Source: CAZKTS01 sp964555735 (GTDB lineage: Bacteria > Actinomycetota > Acidimicrobiia > IMCC26256 > PALSA-555). Taken from it: a DNA stretch of 6,605 nt. Each line of letters begins with the position of its first letter. Positions within the stretch are counted from its first letter, which is position 1. The DNA is taken from NCBI GenBank assembly GCA_964555735.1, contig CAZKTS010000177.1, forward strand, positions 1-6,605, given 5' to 3'. Under the pieces are notes generated by a model that did no database searches, had not been told where the DNA came from, and was given only the letters and a program-made list of their open reading frames with translations. The position numbers and the translations under genes were made by a program. Shown in pieces: positions 1-5,673 of this stretch.

Positions 1-930
1 TTCGCCGTCGGCCTTCGCTCGAAGGGCGAGACGCCCGACGAGCTCGCCGCGCTCGTGCGCACGCTGCTCGACTTCGCGGAGCGCGTCGAGGTCGACGATC
101 TGGGGCCCCTCGTCGACACCTGCGGGACGGGTGGCGACCGCGCCGGCACGGTCAACGTCTCGACCACCGCCGCGCTGGTCGTGGCGGGCGCCGGTGGTCG
201 GGTCGCGAAGCACGGCAACCGGGCCGCGTCCTCGAAGTGCGGGTCGGCCGATGTGCTCGAGGCGCTCGGGGTGGTCATCGATCTCGGCCCGGCCGGGGTT
301 GCCCGGTGCCTCCGAGAGGCCGGCATCGGCTTCTGCTTCGCGCAGCGCTTCCACTCGGCCCTGCGCTTCGCGGGCGGTGTGCGCAAGGAGCTCGGTGCGC
401 CCACCACGTTCAACTTCCTCGGTCCGCTCGCCAACCCCGCCGGCGCGACGCGCCGCACGATCGGCATCTCGGACCCCGGAATGGCCGAGCGGCTGCTCGG
501 CGCACTCGAGGCGCTGGGGGTCGAGCATGCCCTCGTGTTCTACGGGCACGACGGCCTCGACGAGCTCACGACGACCACCACGTCGACGATGTTCGAGCTG
601 CGGAGCGGCGAGGTCACCAAGACCGAGGTCGATCCCGTGGCGCTCGGGCTCACCACCGTCGAGCGCGCCGCCCTCGCGGGTGGCGATGCCGCGGGGAACG
701 CGTCGAGCGTGCATCGGGTGCTCGCGGGCGAGTCGGGTCCGGTTCGTGAGATCGTGGGGCTGAACGCGGCCGCCGCGCTCGTGGTCGCCGGGCTCGCCGA
801 CGACCTGGCCGGCGGGCTCGAGGTCGCGTTCGCCGCGATCGACGACGGTCGTGCCGCTGCGGCACTCGAGGCGTTCGTGCGCACGAGCGTCGCCGCGCGA
901 GAGATTGCAGGAGAGGAAGTCGGGGCCTGA
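1..930 (+). CDS. trpD: Anthranilate phosphoribosyltransferase, 5'-truncated by window edge
   Basis: TrpD transfers phosphoribose from PRPP to anthranilate, the second committed step of cytosolic tryptophan biosynthesis. The frame is open from base 1; counting residues from there, 309 are present. Family enzymes are about 340-370 long, so roughly 30-50 N-terminal residues are missing. Signatures visible in order are the helical segment ending LRSKGETPDELA (near residue 6), the PRPP-binding loop GTGGD (42-46), NVST (52-55), KHGNR (70-74), the FNFLGPLANP segment, and the metal-binding acidic pair in GLDELT (D187, E188). The late LAGGDAAGNA segment is also typical. No frameshift or missing catalytic motif is seen. 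An internal GTG at 55 should not be used as the start because the conserved N-terminal helix lies before it. The TGA at 928-930 overlaps the next gene's ATG, suggesting co-translation. The call is very secure; promoter and true start lie outside the window. Confidence 0.97.
   Translation, partial: FAVGLRSKGETPDELAALVRTLLDFAERVEVDDLGPLVDTCGTGGDRAGTVNVSTTAALVVAGAGGRVAKHGNRAASSKCGSADVLEALGVVIDLGPAGVARCLREAGIGFCFAQRFHSALRFAGGVRKELGAPTTFNFLGPLANPAGATRRTIGISDPGMAERLLGALEALGVEHALVFYGHDGLDELTTTTTSTMFELRSGEVTKTEVDPVALGLTTVERAALAGGDAAGNASSVHRVLAGESGPVREIVGLNAAAALVVAGLADDLAGGLEVAFAAIDDGRAAAALEAFVRTSVAAREIAGEEVGA
909..919 (+). promoter_or_regulatory. Shine-Dalgarno region for the downstream zinc-ribbon membrane protein gene
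   Basis: A purine run, AGGAGAGGAAG, sits inside the last codons of trpD about 10 nt before the ATG at 930. It supports that ATG as the start and, with the TGATG stop/start overlap, indicates translational coupling of the two genes. Confidence 0.6.
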
Positions 931-1682
931 TGGTTCGGTCGTTGCAATGCCCGAGTTGCGGCACCAAGACGCCGATGTCGTCGATCGACGACTCGGGGTC
1001 GTTCAGCTGCCCGAGCTGTGGCCGCGCGCTGACCGTGCCTCCGTCGGTGCGCGGGCGTGGTGCGCCCGCCCCGGCGGGGTCGTCGGCTGGTGGTGCGCCC
1101 GCTCCGCCCGCCCCGCGCCGTCGCTCGCGCCCGGTCATGACCGCCGGGAGTGGCGCCGCGGCCGGCGGTGCCGCCGTCATCTCGACCGCCCCGCCCGCCG
1201 CGCCGCCGCGGGGTGCGGGCCCATCCGTCGAGGTGGGAGCACCGCCGTCCGGCGGCCGCCGCCGCTCCAACGGCGCCGGCACGCGCACCGCGCTGCCGCT
1301 GTGGCTTCGCATCCTCGCGTGGGTCGTCGCGTTGCCGCTCGGGCTGCTGATCGTCGGCATCCCGGCCCGCCAGGGCGGCTACCTCAGCAGCCAGAAGCTG
1401 CTCGACGTGATCGTCAAGCACGACATGGGTCGCTTCGTGCCGCTCGTGGTGGTCGTGCTGCTGTGGGCGCTCGTCTCGGCTGTGCTGGTCACGGTCTTCG
1501 TCGAGGGCGGCCGTCGGCTGTTGCAACGCCGGAGCTCGAAGCGAGCGAGCGGCTCGTCGAGTGCCGCGGTGTCGCCGAGCGGCGCCCTCGTCACACCCGA
1601 CGGGGTGGTCGCGCCCGCGCCCGGCCCGGCGCCGCCGCCGCGTCAGCGGCGCGCGGGCTCTCGGGACCGCGGCGGCTCGTAG
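930..1682 (+). CDS. Zinc-ribbon protein with two predicted membrane helices
   Basis: A 250-residue protein that I do not recognise as a named family. The N-terminus carries two CPSC knuckles (C7/C10 and C27/C30) spaced like a rubredoxin-type zinc ribbon. A linker of about 85 residues rich in Pro, Ala, Gly and Arg follows. Two hydrophobic segments suitable for membrane helices lie near 122-147 and 169-191, separated by a short polar loop. The tail is basic and Pro/Ser-rich. No signal peptide precedes the ribbon, so ribbon and tail are probably both cytoplasmic (inference). Its ATG overlaps the trpD stop by one base and has a good upstream purine run, so it is probably co-expressed with trpD; nothing in the protein links it to tryptophan synthesis. 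Its last 40 bases overlap the convergent exonuclease gene. That it is a real gene is well supported; function is unknown. Confidence 0.85.
   Translation: MVRSLQCPSCGTKTPMSSIDDSGSFSCPSCGRALTVPPSVRGRGAPAPAGSSAGGAPAPPAPRRRSRPVMTAGSGAAAGGAAVISTAPPAAPPRGAGPSVEVGAPPSGGRRRSNGAGTRTALPLWLRILAWVVALPLGLLIVGIPARQGGYLSSQKLLDVIVKHDMGRFVPLVVVVLLWALVSAVLVTVFVEGGRRLLQRRSSKRASGSSSAAVSPSGALVTPDGVVAPAPGPAPPPRQRRAGSRDRGGS
1636..1651. terminator. Short GC hairpin at the convergent junction (possible terminator element)
   Basis: A perfect 6-bp inverted repeat, CGCCGC/GCGGCG, with a 4-nt loop. On the minus strand the loop holds the exonuclease gene's TGA stop. No T-tract follows on either strand, so it is not a canonical intrinsic terminator. 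In DNA this GC-rich such stems also arise by chance. Confidence 0.25.
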
Positions 1683-3358
1683 GTCGGGAGCGCGGGGAGC
1701 GCCGACGCGAGCACGCCGTCGGCCACGCGCACCGAGAGCGCCGATGCGTGCTGCGCGAGCCACCGACCGAGCGCGAGCAGCTCGTCGATCTCGTCGCGTC
1801 GGATGGGCGTGTCGGGCATGGGATCCAGGAGCGTGGGTGGCGGCGCGGGCTCGGGCGCGCGGACGGTCGGGGCATCCTCGGGCAGCACGAGCCGTCCGTG
1901 GATGATCTCGAGCGTGCCGTCGGGCCCGTCGATCACCAGCCGCCGCGCCCGGCGCAACGCTGACGCGGTGCGCTGCCGAGCCAGCGCGCGCGTCAGCGCC
2001 CGGAGGCGATCGCGCGTGAGGGCGGCCTCCTCGTAGCGCTCGGCCGCGGCCAGCGCGTGCATGCGTGCCTCGAGCGGGTCGAGCAGCAGTCGGGGTTCGC
2101 CGCGCAGGCCGCGGGCGGCGCGATCGACGACGGCGGCGTACTCGTCGGCCGCGGTCGTGCCGGTGCACGGGCAGCACGCGACGCCGAGCTGCGCGGGCAC
2201 GCATGCGGTGCCCGTGGGTACGGCGGTGCGTGCGATGCGCTTGGTGCAGCGCCGCAGCGGGAGCGCGCTCTCGATGGCCTCGCGCAGTCCGTGGGCCGCG
2301 GCGGCGGAGTGCAGTGGACCCACGTAGATCGCGTCGTCGTCGCGGGGCTCGCGCACGACGGCGAGGCGGGGGAAGCGCTCGCCGACCGTGAGCTTGAGGT
2401 ACGCATACGCGCGCCAGGCCTTCGACTGACGGTTGAAGCGCGGGAGATGCTCGTGGATGAGCCGGATCTCTCGGACCGCGGCTTCGGCGGGGTTGGCGCA
2501 GACGATGTGGTCGATCGACTCGGCCTCGCGCAGGAGCTGCGGCACCTTCCGGCGGTCGTCCCCGCTGAAGTAGCTGCGCACCCGGGTGCGGAGGTTGGTG
2601 GCCTTGCCCACGTAGAGCACCCGTCCGCGCCGGTCGCGGAAGAGGTAGACGCCGGGACGGCGGGGGAGTCGGGTGGTCAGGGCGAGCTTGTTGGAGGAGG
2701 GGTGCGCGCGGATGGTGGGCAGCGCGAGCAGATCGTCGAGCCCCAGGACGCCCAGGCTCCCGGCCCGCTCGAGCAGCGCGTGGAGCACCTCGAGGGTGGC
2801 GCGGGCGTCGTCGAGCGCGCGGTGCACGGGTTCGCTCCGCGTGCGGAAGTGGCGCGCGAGCGTCGAGAGCCGCAGGTTGGGGACCTCGTCGCGCACGAGT
2901 CGACGCGCCAGTGCGACGGTGTCGACCCGGCGGTGCGCGAGGCGCTCGTAGCCGTGGGCGGTGAGCGCGGCGTCGAGGAACGACGTGTCGAAGCGGAAGT
3001 TGTGCCCGCCCAGCACGGTGCCGCCTTCGGGCGGGCCGATGAACTCCAGGAGCGCGGGCAGCACCTCGGCGATCGGCGGGGCGGGCATGACCATCTGCTC
3101 GGTGATGCCGGTGAGCACGGTGATCATCGGGGGGATCGGCACGCCGGGATTGACCAGGGTCTGGAGCTCGCCGAGGCACTCACCGCCGCGGTACTTCACC
3201 GCGCCGATCTCGGTGATCGCGCAGGTGGCGGGGGAGCCGCCGGTGGTCTCGAGGTCGATGATCACGAAGGTGACGTCGTGGAGCGGCGTCCCGAGGTCGT
3301 CGAAGCCGAGCTGCCGCGTCCGCCGGAGCGTGGGTGCGGTCGTGGGGGTGCGGGCCAT
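1643..3358 (-). CDS. DEDDh 3'-5' exonuclease fused to a UvrC-like GIY-YIG nuclease half
   Basis: A 571-residue fusion, probably acting in DNA repair or end processing. Residues about 28-200 form a DnaQ/epsilon-type exonuclease with the full DEDDh set: D35 and E37 (IDLETTG), D124 (HNFRFD), H179 and D184 (HRALDDA). Residues about 230-310 form a GIY-YIG domain: G236-V-Y238, Y249-V-G251, a following K252, and candidate catalytic Glu E297 in REIRLI. Next come a cysteine cluster resembling UvrC (C371, C386, C395, C396, C398) and a UVR-like helical segment near 427-458 (YEEAALTRDR). The RNase H-like endonuclease half and helix-hairpin-helix of UvrC are absent, so this is not uvrC; the layout recalls E. 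coli Cho plus an exonuclease. I chose ATG 3358. A GTG at 3472 would add 38 Arg-rich, non-homologous residues and cross the divergent promoter. A related gene neighbours trpD in mycobacteria. Domain calls are secure; cellular role is inferred. Confidence 0.93.
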   Translation of the reverse strand: MARTPTTAPTLRRTRQLGFDDLGTPLHDVTFVIIDLETTGGSPATCAITEIGAVKYRGGECLGELQTLVNPGVPIPPMITVLTGITEQMVMPAPPIAEVLPALLEFIGPPEGGTVLGGHNFRFDTSFLDAALTAHGYERLAHRRVDTVALARRLVRDEVPNLRLSTLARHFRTRSEPVHRALDDARATLEVLHALLERAGSLGVLGLDDLLALPTIRAHPSSNKLALTTRLPRRPGVYLFRDRRGRVLYVGKATNLRTRVRSYFSGDDRRKVPQLLREAESIDHIVCANPAEAAVREIRLIHEHLPRFNRQSKAWRAYAYLKLTVGERFPRLAVVREPRDDDAIYVGPLHSAAAAHGLREAIESALPLRRCTKRIARTAVPTGTACVPAQLGVACCPCTGTTAADEYAAVVDRAARGLRGEPRLLLDPLEARMHALAAAERYEEAALTRDRLRALTRALARQRTASALRRARRLVIDGPDGTLEIIHGRLVLPEDAPTVRAPEPAPPPTLLDPMPDTPIRRDEIDELLALGRWLAQHASALSVRVADGVLASALPALPTYEPPRSREPARR

Positions 3359-3368
3359 GGGACCGGCC

Positions 3369-3374
3369 AGGGTA
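3369..3374 (-). promoter_or_regulatory. Candidate -10 element for the exonuclease gene
   Basis: Read on the minus strand this is TACCCT, matching the actinobacterial TANNNT pattern, ending 10 nt before the ATG at 3358. That would give a leader of only about 4-5 nt. It agrees with the absence of any Shine-Dalgarno sequence before this ATG. No convincing -35 hexamer is seen. Confidence 0.3.
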
Positions 3375-3402
3375 TCGAACGTGCGTTCGCCATCCGCGGA
3401 CC

Positions 3403-3420
3403 GGCGGGTATGCTCCCGCC
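3403..3420 (+). promoter_or_regulatory. Candidate leaderless promoter: -10 TATGCT inside a perfect inverted repeat
   Basis: TATGCT at 3409-3414 fits TANNNT and ends 6 nt before an ATG at 3421, the spacing expected if transcription starts at the A of that ATG. It is flanked exactly by GGCGGG (3403-3408) and CCCGCC (3415-3420), a perfect 6-bp inverted repeat with the -10 as spacer. That layout would suit a repressor site or a coincidental GC palindrome. The -35 region (TTCGCC at 3386-3391) matches the consensus poorly. Confidence 0.45.
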
Positions 3421-3468
3421 ATGAGGGACCGCTCCCTGGCCGGCGGCGACGGAGCCCCGGGATCGTGA
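3421..3468 (+). CDS. Possible 15-residue leader mini-ORF coupled to the zinc-protein gene
   Basis: ATG at 3421 opens a 15-codon frame (MRDRSLAGGDGAPGS) ending with TGA at 3466-3468. The ATG follows a -10-like element at leaderless spacing. The stop overlaps the GTG start of the next gene by 4 nt (GTGA), the classic arrangement for translational coupling. Its codons also contain the GGAG (3451-3454) that could serve the downstream GTG. The peptide shows no run of a regulatory amino acid, so classic attenuation is not suggested. It could be non-coding leader or a chance frame; evidence is purely architectural. Confidence 0.35.
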   Translation: MRDRSLAGGDGAPGS

Positions 3469-3713
3469 CCACGCGCTACCGGTGCTCGTCGTGCGGCAAC
3501 CTCACCCGCTTCGATGTCGTCACCGTGCGCAAGACCCGCGCGTTCCACCACTTCAGCGTGGGCGGCGACCTCGAGATCGAGGACGAAGCCGTGCTCGACG
3601 AGCGGGTGGAAGAGGTGGTGTGCCGGTGGTGCGGCGCCACCGGGGCCCAGATCCAGGAGCTGGCGACCGAGGAGCTCGCCGACTCGTCGGTGCGAGCGGA
3701 GGCCGACTCGTGA
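3465..3713 (+). CDS. Small zinc-binding protein with two CxxC pairs, unknown function
   Basis: An 82-residue protein starting at GTG 3465. That start was chosen because GGAG lies 10 nt upstream and the first cysteine pair begins at once (YRCSSCGN). Two CxxC pairs, C7/C10 and C53/C56 (CRWCG), probably bind one zinc ion. Between them lie a basic stretch with adjacent histidines (RAFHHF, about 25-30), a VGGDLEIEDE segment, and an acidic helix-like stretch. The tail after residue 60 is acidic. There is no signal peptide or membrane segment, so it is probably cytosolic. It diverges from the exonuclease gene, shares the promoter region with it, and converges on yjbQ with 19 bp between stops. The frame also stays open upstream, antisense to the exonuclease gene, but that part has no zinc-protein character. 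I cannot name a family. Coding is likely from the cysteine pattern, start signals and fit between neighbours; function is unknown. Confidence 0.8.
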   Translation: MTTRYRCSSCGNLTRFDVVTVRKTRAFHHFSVGGDLEIEDEAVLDERVEEVVCRWCGATGAQIQELATEELADSSVRAEADS

Positions 3714-3727
3714 CCGCCGGACCCGGT

Positions 3728-3739
3728 CGGCTTCAGCCG
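3728..3739. terminator. Short hairpin between the convergent zinc-protein and yjbQ genes
   Basis: CGGC (3728-3731) pairs with GCCG (3736-3739) around a TTCA loop, and T3732/A3735 could extend the stem. The loop overlaps the yjbQ stop (TGA on the minus strand). An alternative stem pairs 3716-3720 with 3727-3731. Neither has a T-tract, so a bidirectional terminator role is only suggested by position between two facing stops. Confidence 0.25.
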
Positions 3740-4152
3740 CCGAGGAGCTGCACGACGAGTCGGCGGGTACGCGGCCGGTCGTCGAAGTCGATGCACACGA
3801 CCTTCTGCCAGACGCCCAGGGCGAGCGCACCGTCGCGGAACGGGACCGTCACCGACGGCCCCACGAGCGCCGCCCGCACGTGGCTGTGCCCGTTGGTGTC
3901 GGCGTTGCGTTCGTTGTGCTCCCACCGCCGCTGCTGCGGCGCGACCGCCTCGAGCACGTCGTTGAGATCGGCGTTGCAGCCGGGCTCGTGCTCGATCGTG
4001 GTGACGCCGCAGGTCGAATGGGCGACGAAGACCGTGCAGAGGCCGTCACGGAGCCCCGAGTTGTCGAGCGCCTTCTGCGCGTCGGCGGTGACGTCGATCA
4101 CCTCGCCGTCGCCCCGGGTCTCGAGGGTCAGGTCTTCGTACGCTGACTGCAT
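3733..4152 (-). CDS. yjbQ: Secondary thiamine-phosphate synthase family protein (YjbQ/UPF0047)
   Basis: A 139-residue, single-domain protein of the usual length for the YjbQ/UPF0047 family (about 130-140). Family members form compact cytosolic oligomers. The E. coli protein has been reported to have weak thiamine-phosphate synthase activity, hence the common name, but the physiological role remains unclear. Matching features are HSTCGVTTIEHE (from H45), the N-D-L-N-D stretch (60-65), NGHSHVRAALVG (87-98) with its conserved His pair, the turn VPFRDGALALGVWQ ending at Q116, and the acidic-to-basic end DFDDRPRTRR (122-131). All lie in family order and nothing is missing. The ATG at 4152 has GGAGGGG 8 nt upstream, fixing the start. 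No thiamine gene or TPP riboswitch is nearby, so the context does not support a thiamine pathway role. It diverges from the NYN gene across 72 bp. Confidence 0.93.
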   Translation of the reverse strand: MQSAYEDLTLETRGDGEVIDVTADAQKALDNSGLRDGLCTVFVAHSTCGVTTIEHEPGCNADLNDVLEAVAPQQRRWEHNERNADTNGHSHVRAALVGPSVTVPFRDGALALGVWQKVVCIDFDDRPRTRRLVVQLLGG

Positions 4153-4160
4153 GGTGATGG

Positions 4161-4167
4161 CCCCTCC
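4161..4167 (-). promoter_or_regulatory. Shine-Dalgarno sequence for yjbQ
   Basis: GGAGGGG on the minus strand, 8 nt before the ATG. It is the clearest ribosome-binding site in the window and settles the yjbQ start. Confidence 0.7.
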
Positions 4168-4180
4168 GGCCCGAGCGGTC

Positions 4181-4195
4181 CCCAGCGCCGCTGGG
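4181..4195. promoter_or_regulatory. Inverted repeat in the yjbQ / NYN divergent region
   Basis: CCCAGC-GCC-GCTGGG, a perfect 6-bp inverted repeat with a 3-nt centre. It lies between the candidate yjbQ -10 and the yjbQ ribosome-binding site, so it could be a DNA operator or an RNA hairpin in the yjbQ leader. The symmetry is seen directly; function is inferred. Confidence 0.35.
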
Positions 4196-4203
4196 CGGGG
4201 AGC

Positions 4204-4231
4204 AGTCTACGGGACCGTTTCCCGATGACGA
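4204..4231 (-). promoter_or_regulatory. Candidate yjbQ promoter
   Basis: On the minus strand TAGACT (4209 to 4204) fits the -10 pattern. TCGTCA (4231 to 4226) matches the -35 consensus TTGACA at 4 of 6 positions with a 16-nt spacer. Transcription would begin near 4197, giving a leader of about 45 nt that carries the 4181-4195 hairpin and the GGAGGGG site. The -35 would overlap the first codons of the divergent gene. Confidence 0.35.
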
Positions 4232-5673
4232 CCAAGGACGCGCCGGCCGTGGACGCCACCGAGGCGATGCCCGTGCCCGAGTCCCTCCTGGCGCCGCTGC
4301 TCGACTCCGCCGCCGAGGTGCTCGGCACGCTCGACGCGGCCGAGCGTCCGCCCGTCCTCCGTCCGCTCGGTGGGTTCGACCGGCGCGGACTGCAGAGCTC
4401 GACCGCGCGCCAGCAGCTGCGTCGGGCGGTCGACGTCGACGAAGGATTCCGCGACCGGGTGGTCGCGTCGTTCCTGGAGCGGACCGAGGTCGACGCCGCG
4501 CTCAGCGCCTGGACCGCGAGCGGCGCGCTGCGCCGAGTCGAGGAGGCGGCCGAGCGGTCGGACCTCCCGTGGCTCGCGTCGGCGTTGTACGCAGCCCGAC
4601 CCGAAGGCTGGGCGTTCGGTCTCGGCGTGGTGTGCTCGGCCTTCGAGCGCAAGCGGGCCGAGAAGGAGCGCGACGACGACCTCAAGGCCCGCGAGACGCA
4701 GCTCGCCACCGCCGACGAAGCCCGTCGCCGGGCGGAGCAGGCGCGCGACCTCGCGGTCGCCGACGTCGCGCGACTCGAGGAGGAGCTGCGCGAGGAGCGG
4801 CGGGCCCGGCGCGAGCGCGAGCGCCGCGCGGACCGCGACGTCGAGGACGCCGGCCGGCGCCGCCGCGAAGCCGAAGCGGCGATCGAGGAGGCGCACGCCG
4901 CGATCGCGACGGCCGAGGCGCGAGCCGTTCGGGAGGCCGAACGAGCCCGCACCGCGGAGCAGCGCGTCCGTGCCCTCCAGCGCGAGCTCAAGGACCTCGA
5001 ACATCCGGTCGTCGCGGTGCCGATGCCCGCCCCCGAGGTCGACGCCCTGGCCGCCGCCACCGACGAGGCGCGGGCCCTCACCACCGCGCTCGAGGGTCTC
5101 ACTCGCCGGGCCCGCGACGCGGTCACCGAGCACGCCGCGGCAGTCGCCGCCGCCCGCAGCGCAGCATCCGACGCGGTCGCCGAGTCCGCCCGCCCGGAGC
5201 CCGACCCCGACGTGGTGTCGGACCGCGTCGCGGTGCCGTGCCCGCCCGGCATGACCGCCGACACGCCCGATGCGCTCGATGCGATGCTCCGCACCCGGGG
5301 GATCACGCTCGTCGTCGACGGCTACAACGTCTCGATGGCCGGGTGGGCCGATGCCGCGACGGCCGACCAGCGCGACCGGCTCGTCGCCGAGCTCGCCCGG
5401 CTCCACCTCCGGCTGCGCTGCGACGTGGTCGTCGTGTTCGACGGCTCCGACGTCGAAGGCGTCACGCCCCCGCGCCGCACCGGTGTGCGCATCGTCTTCT
5501 CCACCGCCGACGAGGAGGCCGACCCGGTGGTGATCCGGGAGGTCGCCGGCCTCCCGGACTCCGTACCCGCGATCGTGGCGTCCTCGGACCAGTGGGTGCA
5601 GCGTCACGCGCGGGCCGAGGGCGCGACGGTCGTCTCGTCGCCCACCCTGCTCACGGTGCTGCGCCGCTCCTGA
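4225..5673 (+). CDS. NYN/YacP-type PIN domain ribonuclease with long coiled-coil N-terminal part
   Basis: A 482-residue protein. The C-terminal 120 or so residues match the NYN/YacP (Rae1-like) branch of the PIN nuclease fold, in which a cluster of acidic residues binds metal to cut RNA. Seen here are VVDGYNVS (D365, N368), VVFDGSD (D406, D409), the TADEEAD segment (429-433), and the late ASSDQWV strand (D455). Residues 1-138 are mostly helical and unassigned. Residues about 141-259 are a continuous charged Ala/Glu/Arg-rich segment typical of a long coiled coil, followed by another Ala-rich helix near 270-315. YacP alone is about 170 residues, so the N-terminal two thirds is an added module, perhaps for self-association or ribosome/RNA binding (inference). 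No Shine-Dalgarno precedes ATG 4225; GACCGT at 4213-4218 is at leaderless spacing but a weak -10. It stands alone, divergent from yjbQ. RNase activity is inferred from the family. Confidence 0.88.
   Translation: MTTKDAPAVDATEAMPVPESLLAPLLDSAAEVLGTLDAAERPPVLRPLGGFDRRGLQSSTARQQLRRAVDVDEGFRDRVVASFLERTEVDAALSAWTASGALRRVEEAAERSDLPWLASALYAARPEGWAFGLGVVCSAFERKRAEKERDDDLKARETQLATADEARRRAEQARDLAVADVARLEEELREERRARRERERRADRDVEDAGRRRREAEAAIEEAHAAIATAEARAVREAERARTAEQRVRALQRELKDLEHPVVAVPMPAPEVDALAAATDEARALTTALEGLTRRARDAVTEHAAAVAAARSAASDAVAESARPEPDPDVVSDRVAVPCPPGMTADTPDALDAMLRTRGITLVVDGYNVSMAGWADAATADQRDRLVAELARLHLRLRCDVVVVFDGSDVEGVTPPRRTGVRIVFSTADEEADPVVIREVAGLPDSVPAIVASSDQWVQRHARAEGATVVSSPTLLTVLRRS

Noticed and set aside
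540..3179. A minus-strand open frame of 879 codons spanning trpD and most of the exonuclease gene
   Set aside because: Its translation is Arg/Ala/Pro/His-rich low-complexity sequence, and it crosses genes with clear families in other frames. Long stop-free antisense frames are expected at this GC content.
1643..3358. Annotation of the exonuclease/GIY-YIG gene as uvrC or as DNA polymerase III epsilon alone
   Set aside because: It lacks the RNase H-like and helix-hairpin-helix parts of UvrC, and the C-terminal two thirds is not part of polymerase epsilon.
2057..3424. A plus-strand open frame of 455 codons opposite the exonuclease gene
   Set aside because: It mirrors the exonuclease codons and has no recognisable domain; the minus-strand frame has complete catalytic motifs.
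2961..3464. Upstream extension of the 82-residue zinc protein in the same open frame
   Set aside because: The added part is antisense to the DEDDh coding sequence and Ser/Arg-rich; GTG 3465 has a ribosome-binding site and starts just before the first CxxC.
3359..3472. N-terminal extension of the exonuclease from a GTG at 3472
   Set aside because: The 38 added residues are basic and unlike any exonuclease N-terminus, and they cover the divergent promoter and part of the zinc-protein gene.
3733..4224. A TPP riboswitch upstream of yjbQ
   Set aside because: The 72-bp upstream region is too short to hold the full aptamer plus promoter, and I see no conserved thi-box segments.
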